From Aquipuribacter hungaricus (lineage in GTDB: Bacteria > Actinomycetota > Actinomycetes > Actinomycetales > JBBAYJ01): a stretch of 64,000 bases of DNA. The first letter of the stretch is position 1; each line of letters begins with the position of its first letter. The notes beneath the pieces were generated by a model that saw only the letters and a program-made list of their open reading frames with translations, did no database searches and had not been told where the DNA came from. The stretch lies in the NCBI RefSeq assembly GCF_042663885.1, contig NZ_JBHSXV010000001.1; one strand, 5' to 3'. Positions 25,533 through 34,616 of this stretch are shown here, one piece after another. A program made the position numbers and the translations under genes.

Positions 25533-26453
25533 TCAGCCGGTCCAGTCGAGGCCGACGTCCAGCTGCGGCGAGGAGTGCGTGAGCGCCCCGACGGAGACGA
25601 AGTCGACGCCCGTGGCGGCCACCTCGGGGGCGCGGGCCAGGGTGAGACCGCCTGTGGCCTCGAGCAGGACGCGTCCCCCGGGGCCGTCGAGCTCGGCGAC
25701 GAGCGCGCGCACCGCGGCCACGGTGCGGGCGAGGTCGTCGGGAGTCATGTTGTCGCACATGAGGAACCGGCCGCCGGCGCGGACGACGGCCAGCGCGACC
25801 TCGGTGCTCTCCACCTCCACCTCGACCGCGACGTCGGGGCTGGTGCTGCGGACCGCCCGGTAGGCGGCGACCACGGAACCGGCGGCCGCGGCGTGGTTGT
25901 CCTTGACCATGGCCACGTCGAACAGGCCGACCCGCTTGTTGGTGCCGCCGCCGCACCGCACGGCGTACTTCTCCCACGCGCGCAGCCCCGGCGTCGTCTT
26001 GCGGGTGTCGAGGACCTCCACGCCCGTGCCGGCGAGGACGTCGACCCAGGCGCGGGTGGCGGTCGCGACGCCGCAGGCCCGCCCGACGAGGTTGAGGCCG
26101 GTGCGCTCGGCGACGAGCAGGGTCCGGGTGGGCCCCGAGAGCCGGGCGAGCACGTCGCCCGCGGCGCCGTGGCTGCCGTCGGCGGCGAGCAGCTCGACGA
26201 CGGGCGTCTCCTGGCCCAGGCGCCGGGCGGCGTCGGCGAGCAGCGGCACCCAGACGACCTGGCCTGCGACGGTCCCGGGCTCGCGCAGCCGGACCTCGAC
26301 GACCGTGCGGGCGTCGGCGGGGACGGTGGCGGTGGTGGTCACGTCCGTGCCGGGGTCGCCGCCCAGGTCCTCGTCGAGGGCGGTCCGCACGAGCCGCGCC
26401 AGCACGTCGGCCGCCGGCCCGACGAGCCCGCCTGCCTGGTCCTGACCGCTCAC
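25533..26453 (-). CDS. nadC: Nicotinate-nucleotide pyrophosphorylase (quinolinate phosphoribosyltransferase)
   Basis: NadC converts quinolinate and PRPP to nicotinate mononucleotide, the entry to NAD. The 306-residue protein carries the family core LDTRKTTPGLRAWEKYAV, CGGGTNKRVGLFD and VKDNH, plus VEVEVESTEVALAV. The C-terminal LLEATGGLTLARAPEVAATGVDFVSVGALTHSS is diagnostic. Length is normal. The GTG at 26453 overlaps the nadB stop as GTGA. nadA (quinolinate synthase), the usual third member, is not in the window, so it must lie elsewhere. nadC is the last gene of the PH-DUF2520-panC-nadB-nadC operon. Confidence 0.96.
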   Translation of the reverse strand: MSGQDQAGGLVGPAADVLARLVRTALDEDLGGDPGTDVTTTATVPADARTVVEVRLREPGTVAGQVVWVPLLADAARRLGQETPVVELLAADGSHGAAGDVLARLSGPTRTLLVAERTGLNLVGRACGVATATRAWVDVLAGTGVEVLDTRKTTPGLRAWEKYAVRCGGGTNKRVGLFDVAMVKDNHAAAAGSVVAAYRAVRSTSPDVAVEVEVESTEVALAVVRAGGRFLMCDNMTPDDLARTVAAVRALVAELDGPGGRVLLEATGGLTLARAPEVAATGVDFVSVGALTHSSPQLDVGLDWTG

Positions 26454-28099
26454 GCGTCCTCCTGCTGCAGGTCGAGGGTGCCGTCCGGCAGGGCGCGGAG
26501 CAGCAGGTGGCGGCGCCAGGCCGGGTCCTCGCGGGGGAAGTCGCGGCGGACGTGGCCGCCGCGGGACTCGGTGCGCGCCCGGGCCGTCGTGGTGAGCGCG
26601 ACCGCCAGGGTGTGGAGGTTGGCGGCCTCCCACTCGGGCCGGTCGACGCGGGCGCTGACCTCGTCGTGGTGGTGGGCGTCGGTGACGACGTCGGCGAGCG
26701 CGGTCGAGGCGGCGTCCAGGCCCTCCTCGTCCCGCAGCACGCCGGGGCCGGAGGACGCCGCGCGCTGCACCGCCGAGCGCGCGGTGGCCGGGACCAGCCC
26801 TGCCGGGCCCGGCCGCTCCTCGGTGGCCCCCGGCGACAGCTCGCCGGCGGCCAGCCGGGCGGCGATGTCGTCGGCCAGCCGCGCGGCGAAGACGAGCCCC
26901 TCGAGCAGGGAGTTGCTCGCGAGCCGGTTGGCGCCGTGCACCCCGGTGCAGGCGGTCTCGCCGACGGCGTAGAGCCCGTCGACGCTCGAGCGTCCCTGCA
27001 GGTCGGTCCGGACGCCGCCGGAGTGGTAGTGCTGGGCGGGTGCCACCGGCACCGGGTCGGCGGCCAGGTCGAAGCCGTGCTCGGCGAGGCGGCGCACGAT
27101 GCTGGGGAAGCGGCGGGACAGGAAGTCGGCCCCCAGGTGCCGGGCGTCGAGCAGGACGTGGTCGGAGCCGGTGAGGCCCATCCGATCGACGATGCCGCGG
27201 GAGACGACGTCGCGGGGGGCGAGCTCGCCGCGCGGGTCGAGGTCGGGCATGAAGCGGTGGCCGGCCTCGTCGAGCAGCACGGCGCCCTCGCCGCGCAGCG
27301 CCTCGGAGATCAGGGGCTGCTGGCCGCGCGCGCCGCCGCCGAGCCACAGCACGGTGGGGTGGAACTGGACGAACTCCAGGTCGGCGAGCACCGCCCCGGC
27401 TCGCAGGGCGGCGGCGACGCCGTCCCCGGTGGCCTCGGGCGGGTTCGTCGTCGAGCGGTACACCTGGCCGATGCCGCCGCTGGCCAGCACCACGGCGCGG
27501 GCGGGCAGCTCCTGGGTGCCGTCGGGGCCGGCGACGAGGACGCCGCACGCGGCCCCCGCGGCGTCGGTGAGGACGTCGACGGCGAAGGTGTGCTCGAGCA
27601 GGCGGACGCGCTCGTCGGCGGTGACGCCCTCGAGCGCCGCCACCAGCGCGCGGGAGATCTCCTCGCCCGTGGCGTCGCCGCCGGCGTGGGCGATCCGGTC
27701 CGCGCCGTGGCCGCCCTCGCGGGTGAGCGCGAGGTCGCCGGCGGCGTCGAGGTCGAAGCGGGCCCCGAGCCGGACCAGGCCGCGCACCCGGCGGGGCCCG
27801 TCGTCGACGAGGACGCGCACCGCGGCGGGGTCGCACAGCCCGCCCCCTGCCGCGACCGTGTCCGCCAGGTGCGCGTCGGCGGAGTCCGTGGGGGCCAGGG
27901 CGGCCGCGATGCCGCCCTGCGCCCACCGGGTCGACCCGCTGGAGGCGACCGTCTTGGTGACGAGGGTGACGCCGAGGCCGAGCGCGGACAGCCGCAGCAC
28001 CGCGGTGAGACCGGCGATGCCGGACCCGACGACGACGACGTCGGTGCGGGGCGCCGTGGTGCGGGCACCGGCGACGAGACGGACGGGCAGCGTGGTCAC
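26450..28099 (-). CDS. nadB: L-aspartate oxidase
   Basis: NadB oxidises L-aspartate to iminoaspartate, the first step of quinolinate synthesis. The 549-residue flavoprotein has the FAD-binding VVVGSGIAGLTAVLRL near residue 22, GSTRWAQGGIAAAL and ASGGIGQVYRSTTNPPEATGDG. The active-site regions FVQFHPTVLW and PAQHYHSGGVRTD are present, and the C-terminal FAD segment is GANRLASNSLLEGLVFA. The helical C-terminal domain is present. The GTG at 28099 overlaps the panC stop as GTGA. Placing nadBC directly behind panC differs from the common actinobacterial order panC-panD-coaX. Confidence 0.96.
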   Translation of the reverse strand: MTTLPVRLVAGARTTAPRTDVVVVGSGIAGLTAVLRLSALGLGVTLVTKTVASSGSTRWAQGGIAAALAPTDSADAHLADTVAAGGGLCDPAAVRVLVDDGPRRVRGLVRLGARFDLDAAGDLALTREGGHGADRIAHAGGDATGEEISRALVAALEGVTADERVRLLEHTFAVDVLTDAAGAACGVLVAGPDGTQELPARAVVLASGGIGQVYRSTTNPPEATGDGVAAALRAGAVLADLEFVQFHPTVLWLGGGARGQQPLISEALRGEGAVLLDEAGHRFMPDLDPRGELAPRDVVSRGIVDRMGLTGSDHVLLDARHLGADFLSRRFPSIVRRLAEHGFDLAADPVPVAPAQHYHSGGVRTDLQGRSSVDGLYAVGETACTGVHGANRLASNSLLEGLVFAARLADDIAARLAAGELSPGATEERPGPAGLVPATARSAVQRAASSGPGVLRDEEGLDAASTALADVVTDAHHHDEVSARVDRPEWEAANLHTLAVALTTTARARTESRGGHVRRDFPREDPAWRRHLLLRALPDGTLDLQQEDA

Positions 28100-29019
28100 G
28101 GGACCTCCGGCTGGGGGTGGGACCGCGGGGCGGCGGTCCCGGACGGCGCAGGACCCGCGCCGGGGGCGACCTCGAGGTCGAGGGTGTCGATGAGCCGGGT
28201 GCCGCCGACCCGGGCGGCGAGCAGGAGCACCGCCGGCCCGGCGTGGTCGGTGGGCACCTCGCGGAGGTCGACGGGGTCGACGAGCACGCAGTACGACGGC
28301 TCGACGCCCGGCACGTCGAGGGCGGCGCGGGCGGCGGCGGCCACGTCGTCGGCCCCGGCACCGCGGGCGGCGGCCTCGCGTGCGCGCTCCCCGGCCGCGG
28401 GCAGCGCGGCGGCGGCGGCCCGGGCGCCGGCGTCCAGGTAGGCGTTGCGGCTGGAGCGGGCGAGGCCGTCGGGCTCGCGCACCGTGGCGCCGGCGACGAC
28501 CTCGACGCCCACGGCGAGGTCGGCCACCATGCGCCGGACCAGGGCTAGCTGCTGGCGGTCCTTCTGCCCGAACACGGCGACGTCGGGCCGGACCAGGTGC
28601 AGCAGCAGGAGGACGACGGTGAGCACCCCGTCGAAGTGGCCGGGGCGGCTGGCCCCCTCCCACCGCTCGCCGAGCTCCCCGGCGGACACCCGCACCGACG
28701 GGGTGCCGTGGGGGTAGACCTCGGACGCGGTGGGGGCGAGCACGACGTCGACGCCCTCGGCCGCGCACACGGCGAGGTCGGCGTCCAGCGTCCGGGGGTA
28801 GGCGTCGAGGTCCTCCCCCGCGCCGAACTGCAGCGGGTTGACGAACACCGTCACCACGACGTGGTCGGCGCGGGCGCGGGCGAGGCGGAGCAGGGAGGCG
28901 TGGCCGTCGTGCAGCGCGCCCATGGTCATGACCACGGCGACCCGGCCGGTCATGGCCGCGCGGGCGCGGGCGAACCCGGCCCGGTCGCGGACGAGCAGCG
29001 GTCCCGCGGCGCCGGTCAT
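28096..29019 (-). CDS. panC: Pantoate--beta-alanine ligase
   Basis: PanC joins pantoate and beta-alanine using ATP to give pantothenate. The 307-residue protein has the HIGH-like nucleotide motif VMTMGALHDGHASLLRLAR, VTVFVNPLQFG, and the KMSKS-like region SSRNAYL. The normally conserved FGEKDYQQL reads FGQKDRQQL, a minor substitution near the ATP site. The ATG at 29019 overlaps the DUF2520 stop as ATGA. panD (aspartate decarboxylase) and coaX, its usual downstream partners in this synteny block, are absent from the window; beta-alanine must come from a gene elsewhere. Confidence 0.95.
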   Translation of the reverse strand: MTGAAGPLLVRDRAGFARARAAMTGRVAVVMTMGALHDGHASLLRLARARADHVVVTVFVNPLQFGAGEDLDAYPRTLDADLAVCAAEGVDVVLAPTASEVYPHGTPSVRVSAGELGERWEGASRPGHFDGVLTVVLLLLHLVRPDVAVFGQKDRQQLALVRRMVADLAVGVEVVAGATVREPDGLARSSRNAYLDAGARAAAAALPAAGERAREAAARGAGADDVAAAARAALDVPGVEPSYCVLVDPVDLREVPTDHAGPAVLLLAARVGGTRLIDTLDLEVAPGAGPAPSGTAAPRSHPQPEVP

Positions 29020-29981
29020 GCGTCCGGCCCGTCGGTCGCGGCGACCAGCGCGGCCTCGACCGCGTCGGCGGCCGTGGCGGCGAGCCGGCGCTGGTGCCGG
29101 GCGCGGTCCAGGGTCGCCGTCGCGAGCGCGCGGTACGTCGGCGCGACCGCCTCGGCCGGGTCCCGCCCGGCGTCGGCGGCGGCGAGGGCGGCCAGGTGGG
29201 TGCGGACGGTGCCGGCGTCACCGCGGGCCACCGGGCCGGTGAGCGCCAGGTCGCCCGAGCGGACGGCGTTGTCCACGGCGGCCAGCACGAGCGGCCCGAG
29301 CAGGCCCGCGGCCCCCTCGACCCCGGCGTCGGCCAGCAGCTGGCGGGACTGCGCGAGCACGGTGACCACGTGGTTCGAGGCGTGCGCCAGCGCCGCGTGG
29401 TAGGCGGCGCGGGCCCGCTCCGGCACGACCACGGGCTCCGCGCCCATCTCGATGACGAGCGCCTGCGCGACCGGCAGGACGACGGCCGGCGCCGTGACCG
29501 CCATCGACGAGCCCGGCAGCCGGGCCAGGTCGAGGCTCGTGCCGGTGAACGTCATGGCGGGGTGCACCGCCAGGCCGATCGCGCCGGCCGCGGCCGCGGG
29601 GGCCAGGACCGCGGCACCGTGGCGGCCGGAGGTGTGGACGACGAGCTGGCCCGCCTGCCAGGCCCCCGTGGCGGCCAGCCCGGCGACGAGGTCGGCCAGG
29701 GCGTCGTCGGGCACGGCGAGGAGGACGAGCTCGGCGCGGCGGACCACCTCGGCCACCTCCAGGCGGGGGACGCCGGGCAGGAGCAGCTCGATCCGCTCGC
29801 GGCTGGCCTCGCTGACGCCCGACGCGCCGACCACCGCGTGCCCCTGAGCGCGCAGGGCCGAGGCGAGCACCGCGCCCACGCGACCGGCACCCACGACCCC
29901 GACGCCCAGGCGGCCGGCCGCACGGTCGGGCCGGGGCACGGCACCCGTGCCTGCGTCGGCGGGGCCGTCGGTGCTGGTCAC
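29016..29981 (-). CDS. Rossmann-like and DUF2520 domain protein
   Basis: A 321-residue protein with an N-terminal NAD(P)-type Rossmann fold (GVGVVGAGRVGAVLASALRAQGH) and a C-terminal all-helical DUF2520 domain. The C-terminal domain has LAVHPAMTFTG, HAALAHASNHVVTVLAQ and LALTGPVARGDAGTVRTHLAAL. The overall plan resembles 6-phosphogluconate dehydrogenase/ProC-like oxidoreductases, and conserved placement before panC has led to suggestions of a role in pantothenate metabolism such as ketopantoate reduction. That is not established. The GTG start at 29981 lies 11 bases after the PH-protein stop. It is a reliable member of the conserved PH-PH-DUF2520-panC block. Confidence 0.9.
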   Translation of the reverse strand: MTSTDGPADAGTGAVPRPDRAAGRLGVGVVGAGRVGAVLASALRAQGHAVVGASGVSEASRERIELLLPGVPRLEVAEVVRRAELVLLAVPDDALADLVAGLAATGAWQAGQLVVHTSGRHGAAVLAPAAAAGAIGLAVHPAMTFTGTSLDLARLPGSSMAVTAPAVVLPVAQALVIEMGAEPVVVPERARAAYHAALAHASNHVVTVLAQSRQLLADAGVEGAAGLLGPLVLAAVDNAVRSGDLALTGPVARGDAGTVRTHLAALAAADAGRDPAEAVAPTYRALATATLDRARHQRRLAATAADAVEAALVAATDGPDA

Positions 29982-29992
29982 GTCGGCGCACC

Positions 29993-31702
29993 CTACGCCG
30001 GGGGTCCCGGGGGCAGGACGGGCGGTGCCACCTCCGGCTGCGGGGCGGCGGCGACCCGCCGCATCCACCGCTCGGGCCCCGACGCGGCCCGCGCCGCACC
30101 GGCCCGCGCGCCCTGCTCCCGCAGCAGCCGGGCGCCCTCGGCGGCCGACAGGTGCGGCACGACGGGGTCGACCGGGCCCGGCGTGGAGTGCAGGCGCACA
30201 GAGACCAGGCCCAGGCGGCGCTGGACCGGTCCCTGCTGGAGCCCGACGGACTGGGTCCGCTCGTGCGGGACGACGACGAGGTGCCGGTCGAGCAGGCCCG
30301 TCCGGGCGAGCAGAACCCGGTCGGTGGCGGCGTAGCCGGTCCGGCGCCACGCCAGCGGGTCGAGCCACCGGGCGGCGCGGGGGGCGGTGACGAACCCGGC
30401 GTCCGGGCCGCGGCCGGACAGGCCCGCCTCGAGGACGCGGTCGTCGACACCGGGCCTCCCGTCGGGGCCGGGACCACCGGGGACGACGAGGGCCAGCAGC
30501 GCCCGGACGTCGTCGCGGGTGCCGACCGGCAGCAGGACCGCGCTGGAGGACTCCTGACCGTCGGTGGCCGCGTAGCCGGCGATGTTGACCTTGACGTGCC
30601 ACCAGTCGAAGCGCCGCCACAGCCACGACTGGCTGACCAGGACGGCCTGCACCCGGCCGGGGGGCACCGTGGCGGACCGGGTCTCGGTGAGCCCCGCGCG
30701 CACCCGGAGCCCGTCCGGGGACTCCGCCAGCCGGAAGGCGAAGGACCGGGCGAAGGAGCCGGCGACCGCGAGGACGATGGCGATGAGCGCCCCGGGCCCG
30801 ATCGCCGCCAGGGGGGTGAGCACGGCCCGCGCCGAGACCCCCGGCAGGAAGGCGACGACGACGAGCGCCGTGACGAGCACGAGGGTCCCCAGCAGCAGCA
30901 CGAGCACGGTCCCGGTGAGGGCGGTGCCCGCGACGAGGCGGCCCGGCGGCACCTGGAGCACCTCGCGCTCGGGGGCCTCGGGCGCCTCCTCCCCCTGCTC
31001 GTAGTCCACGCCGGCGGCAGCGGCGAGCAGGGCGTTGCGCAGCCGGTGGGCCTCGGCCTCCTTGAGGTAGCGCAGCCGGACCTGGGAGTCCGACCCGCCG
31101 GCGACCTCGATGCGCAGCTCGGCGAGCCCGACGAGCCGGCCGATGAGCGGCTGGACCACGTCGATGGCCTGGAGCCGGTCGAGCCGCGCCTGGCGCTGGG
31201 TGCGGCTGAGGACGCCGGAGTGCAGGTAGACGGCCGTGTCGTCGACGGAGTAGCGCGAGAACCGCCAGCTGAGGACGTTGGCGAGGACGACGACGAGGGC
31301 GATGCCCACGACCACGGCGACCTGGACCCACAGGTTCCCGACGAGGCCGATCTCCGGGCCGGGCAGCGGTCCGCCGACGACGCCGTCGAGGACGAGCGCG
31401 AGGCCGAACAGCAGCGCCGCCCAGCCGCGGACGAGCGGGGACACCGGGTGCAGCCGCGTGAACGGCACCCGCGGGGTACCGGGCACCCGGGCGGGCGGGG
31501 TGTCGGGGTCGGCGGGCTCGGGGAGCGCGGCGGGGTCCGGGGCGGGCAGCCCGGCGGCGGTGGCGCCGACCGGGGCGGGGGCCTGGCTGGCGGCGGCCTG
31601 GTCGGCGGCGGGGGCCTGGTCGGCGAGCGGCTCGGCAGGCTCGGCGGCGGTGGCGCCGTCGGCCGGGCCGGGGCCGACGGGCTCGCGCGGGCCGTCGGTC
31701 AC
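29993..31702 (-). CDS. Large membrane protein with bacterial PH (bPH2/DUF304) domains
   Basis: A 569-residue membrane protein. A Pro/Ala-rich cytoplasmic leader (about 95 residues) precedes paired helices (GWAALLFGLALVLDGVV; WVQVAVVVGIALVVVLANVL). The first bPH2 domain is SRYSVDDTAVYLHSGVLSRTQRQARLDRLQAIDVVQPLIGRLVGL-like, typical of YdbT. A second pair of helices and two further PH-like modules follow, each with the V-P-x-x-R-x-Q-x-V signature (VPPGRVQAVLVSQSWLWRRF; VPHERTQSVGLQQGPVQRRLGL). The GTG start overlaps the upstream small PH gene by GTGA. The role is unknown; YdbS/YdbT homologues have been linked to envelope stress and drug resistance. Confidence 0.9.
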   Translation of the reverse strand: MTDGPREPVGPGPADGATAAEPAEPLADQAPAADQAAASQAPAPVGATAAGLPAPDPAALPEPADPDTPPARVPGTPRVPFTRLHPVSPLVRGWAALLFGLALVLDGVVGGPLPGPEIGLVGNLWVQVAVVVGIALVVVLANVLSWRFSRYSVDDTAVYLHSGVLSRTQRQARLDRLQAIDVVQPLIGRLVGLAELRIEVAGGSDSQVRLRYLKEAEAHRLRNALLAAAAGVDYEQGEEAPEAPEREVLQVPPGRLVAGTALTGTVLVLLLGTLVLVTALVVVAFLPGVSARAVLTPLAAIGPGALIAIVLAVAGSFARSFAFRLAESPDGLRVRAGLTETRSATVPPGRVQAVLVSQSWLWRRFDWWHVKVNIAGYAATDGQESSSAVLLPVGTRDDVRALLALVVPGGPGPDGRPGVDDRVLEAGLSGRGPDAGFVTAPRAARWLDPLAWRRTGYAATDRVLLARTGLLDRHLVVVPHERTQSVGLQQGPVQRRLGLVSVRLHSTPGPVDPVVPHLSAAEGARLLREQGARAGAARAASGPERWMRRVAAAPQPEVAPPVLPPGPPA

Positions 31703-32205
31703 AACCCGGCCAGCCGGGCCTGCCCGGCGGCGGTGAGGCGGTCGCGCAGCTCGGCGGCCGCGTCGGCGGTCAGGCCGGGGACGGTGGCGTCGCTCGCCGC
31801 GCTCGCGGTGTGCAGGCGCACGGTGGCCAGGCCGAGGGCGCGGTCGACCGGGCCGGCCGTGACGTCGACGTACTGCATCCGCCCGTACGGCACCACGGTG
31901 AGGGAGCGGAACATGATGCCGCGGCGGACCAGCAGGTCCTCCTCGCGCTCGGCGTAGCCGATGGCCCGCACCTGGGCCGGCACGAGCGCGAGCGACAGCA
32001 GCCCGAGCAGCACGCCCGGGGCCGCGACCAGCAGCACCCAGCCGGTGTCGAGCAGGACGTACAGCACGACGCCGACGACGAGGCCGACGAGCGCGAACAC
32101 CCCGGCCCCGGCCAGCCGCACCCAGACCAGCTTCCGGCTGACCCCACGGAAGCGCACCCCCCGCGGGTCGAACGGCTCCTCGGCACGCTCCGTCACGACG
32201 TCCAC
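31699..32205 (-). CDS. Small membrane protein with one bPH2 (DUF304) domain
   Basis: A 168-residue YdbS-like protein. Two membrane helices (LVWVRLAGAGVFALVGLVVGVVLYVLL; GWVLLVAAPGVLLGLLSLALVP) are followed by one PH-like domain. That domain has EREEDLLVRRGIMFRSLTVVPYGRMQYVDVTAGPVDRALGLATVRL in outline, with the VVPYGRMQYVD core. The GTG at 32205 is chosen over one three codons later because GGGGAGGAT lies at ribosome-binding distance. Its stop overlaps the start of the large PH protein, and the two probably form a complex. It appears to be the first intact gene of the leftward operon that ends with nadC. Confidence 0.88.
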   Translation of the reverse strand: MDVVTERAEEPFDPRGVRFRGVSRKLVWVRLAGAGVFALVGLVVGVVLYVLLDTGWVLLVAAPGVLLGLLSLALVPAQVRAIGYAEREEDLLVRRGIMFRSLTVVPYGRMQYVDVTAGPVDRALGLATVRLHTASAASDATVPGLTADAAAELRDRLTAAGQARLAGL

Positions 32206-32246
32206 GCCCCGATCCTCCCCCACCCCGTCGTGCGGCGGCGGACGGG

Positions 32247-33277
32247 TCAGGCGACCACGGCCGCGCGGGCAGCCGTCGCGGCCGGGTCGGTGACCGGGGA
32301 CGTGCCCCTGCCCGGGACAGGGACCGTCGCGGCGGTGAGGAGCGAGGGTGCGGTGACCGGTCCTGCCTCGGGCCGCTCGACCGCGGGCCCGGCGGCGTGC
32401 CGACCGCGACGGACCGGCGCCTCGAGCACGGCGTCCTCGTCCTCCAGGTCGGCCTCGCTGAACGCGTCGAAGACCCGCAGGTCCACGCTGGCGAAGCTGC
32501 GGCGGCCGGATCGCGGGGTGGGGACCCCGGCGCCGACGGGCAGGCGGGGCGCGCCGGCGGGCACGGGGGCGTCGGTGGGCACCGGGGCGGGCGCGGCGGG
32601 CACCCGCAGGGGAGCCTCCGACGCGACGCCGGACAGCGTGGCCCCGGACGGGACGGCCTGCGGCACGACGGCCTCCAGCACGACGACGTCCGGGACGACG
32701 GCCTCCGCCAGCGCTGCCTGGGCACGCGCCAGGTCGCGGCGGGACCGCGCCGCGGCGCGCACGGCCTCCTCGGCGGCGGCACGGTCCCGGGCGGCGTCGG
32801 CGCGCACGCCCGACAGCACGGCCCGCGACGTGGCCAGCTCGACGCGGGCCCGGCGCAGCCTGCCGGCGCGTCCGCTCGAGCCTCGGCGGCGTCCTCCATG
32901 CCCTGGTCGGCGAGCAGGTCGAGCCGACCGGCGAGGCGGCCGGCGAGGCGGCCGACCTGCTGGTCGGTGACCACGAGCTCGCCGGCGACCGTGCGGCGGA
33001 GCCGGCGCTCGTGGGCCAGCGCGGTGCGGGCACGGACGAGCGCGCCGCCGAGCAGCAGCGGCGGGACCAGCGCGGACGCGGTCATCACGGCGGTGCCGGC
33101 CGGGGCGACGAGCGTCGGGCCGGCGAGGACGCCAGCGAGGCCGGCCGCCACGAACAGGGCCGCGGCGGGCGTGCCGGGGCCGCCGTCGGGCACGGCGTGC
33201 GACCGGGCGGTCCTGGGCCGGCGCGGCAGGGGCAGCCAGCGAGGCCGCCGTGGCTCCGCCCGATGCCTCCCCTGCAC
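32247..33277 (-). pseudogene. Frameshifted membrane-anchored coiled-coil protein gene
   Basis: Two overlapping frames together read as one protein. From a GTG at 33277 the frame encodes two membrane helices (AALFVAAGLAGVLAGPTLVAP; TASALVPPLLLGGALVRA). A helical stretch follows, ending LDLLADQGMEDAAEARADA near 32870. The protein-like reading then continues in another frame as GRLRRARVELATSRAVLSG, an Ala/Arg coiled coil, a Pro/Val-rich linker and a tail with RRSFASVDLRVFDAFSEADLEDEDAV, ending at 32247. One base appears missing in GACGCGCCGGC (32861-32871): adding a G restores a single frame of about 343 residues. It may be a true mutation or a sequencing error. No family was recognised. A TACCGT box lies eight bases before the GTG. 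Confidence 0.6.
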
Positions 33278-33322
33278 GAGGGACGACGGTACGAGGGGTG
33301 ACGGGCGCACGACGGCCCGCCA

Positions 33323-33353
33323 CGCCGCCCCGACCACGGGGGTCGGGACGGCG
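33323..33353. terminator. Hairpin terminator downstream of the OpuC-type binding-protein gene
   Basis: Arms 33323-33335 and 33341-33353 pair over 13 positions with one mismatch (CGCCGCCCCGACC / GGTCGGGACGGCG). The hairpin follows the stop of the substrate-binding gene by about 50 bp and precedes the frameshifted gene, so it should end the leftward importer transcript. No T-tract. Confidence 0.6.
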
Positions 33354-33402
33354 GGCGGGCCGGGGGGGTGCGGCGGTGCCGAGGTGGAGCGGCTGCGGTC
33401 GG

Positions 33403-34416
33403 TCAGCCCTCGATGAGGCCCTGCTCGACGAGGTAGTCGCGGGCGACGTCGGCCGGCAGCTCGCGGTCGGCGTCCACCCGGCGGTTGAGCTCGGCGAGGT
33501 CCTCGGTGGTGAGGACGTCGGCGAGGCTGTCGAGGGTCTCGACGAGGGTGGTGTCCTCGGCGGAGGTGGCGTTGAGCACCGGCACGAGGTTGTCGGCCAG
33601 CTGCAGGGCCTGGTCGTCCTCGAGCAGGACGAGCCCGTCGGCCTCGAGCGTGGCGTCGGTGGTGCCCACGAGGACCATGTCGGCCTCGCCGGCGACGACG
33701 GCCTGCTTGGCCTGGGGGCTGCCGTAGCCCAGGGGCAGGAGGCTGCTCACGGTGAACCCGTAGGTCTCCTCCAGGCCGATCTGGCAGAACGGCCGGGTGG
33801 GGCACTCCTCGGTGGCGGCGAGGACGATCTCGGGCTGGACGGCGGCGAAGTCGGTCAGCGTGGCGACGTCGTTCTCGCTCGCCACGGACTCCAGCACCGC
33901 GAAGCCGTTCTGGCTCGACGCCTCGGCCGGTTCGGCGACGACGAGGCCCTGCTGCTCGGCCAGGCCGCGCAGCGCCTCGACGGTCTCGGTGACGTCGCCG
34001 GTGGCCACGACGGGCGCCTCGGCCCCGTTGACCTCGCGGTTGAGGAACTCGGCCATGGTCGCGGCGTACTCGGGGACCACGTCGATGTCGCCGTCGACCA
34101 GGGCCTGGCCGTAGATCTCGCGGGAGTCGGAGGCGACGATCTCGACCTCGTAGCCGGCGTCGGTGAGGAGGGCGCCGTACATCTCCTCCATCACCTGCAT
34201 CTCGGTGAAGTTGGCGCCGCCGACGGTGATGGAGCCGGAGCCCCCGGCGGCGCCACCGGAGGCCGCGGGGTCGGGGCTGGCGTCGCCGGTCGCGGCGCCG
34301 CCGGCAGAGCCGGGCTCGGTCTCGGCGAGCGGGTCGCCGGAGCCGCAGGCCGCGAGGCCGAGCGAGGCGACGAGGGCCACGGGGAGGAGCGCGCGGCGGA
34401 GGGTCGTGGAGGTCAT
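33403..34416 (-). CDS. Glycine betaine/choline-type ABC transporter substrate-binding lipoprotein
   Basis: A 337-residue lipoprotein with a signal peptide ending in the lipobox LAAC (Cys24), then a 35-residue Ala/Gly/Ser linker. The mature domain is of the OpuAC/ProX type (quaternary-amine binding): ITVGGANFTEMQVMEEMYGALL, VPEYAATMAEFLN, and the C-terminal LAELNRRVDADRELPADVARDYLVEQGLI. That ending is highly typical of OpuC/ProX/OsmF proteins. The likely ligand is a compatible solute such as glycine betaine, choline or carnitine; which one cannot be read. The 200 bp between it and the upstream permease gene hold no other gene, so it may have its own promoter. Confidence 0.92.
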   Translation of the reverse strand: MTSTTLRRALLPVALVASLGLAACGSGDPLAETEPGSAGGAATGDASPDPAASGGAAGGSGSITVGGANFTEMQVMEEMYGALLTDAGYEVEIVASDSREIYGQALVDGDIDVVPEYAATMAEFLNREVNGAEAPVVATGDVTETVEALRGLAEQQGLVVAEPAEASSQNGFAVLESVASENDVATLTDFAAVQPEIVLAATEECPTRPFCQIGLEETYGFTVSSLLPLGYGSPQAKQAVVAGEADMVLVGTTDATLEADGLVLLEDDQALQLADNLVPVLNATSAEDTTLVETLDSLADVLTTEDLAELNRRVDADRELPADVARDYLVEQGLIEG

Positions 34417-34616
34417 GGGTGTCGCCTTCTGTGTCCCGGGGGGCGGGCCCCCGCGTGTCCGGGTCGTACGGGCCGCTGCTGCGGCCCCGACTGTCTAACC
34501 GCGACCACCGACAGGTGCATCCCCGTCCCGGGGGTCGGTCGGTAACGGATCGGCGACGAACGGCGTGGGTTTGAGCGGAGAACCGGGGCGAACCGGACGA
34601 AGTGGACGAGACGGGG

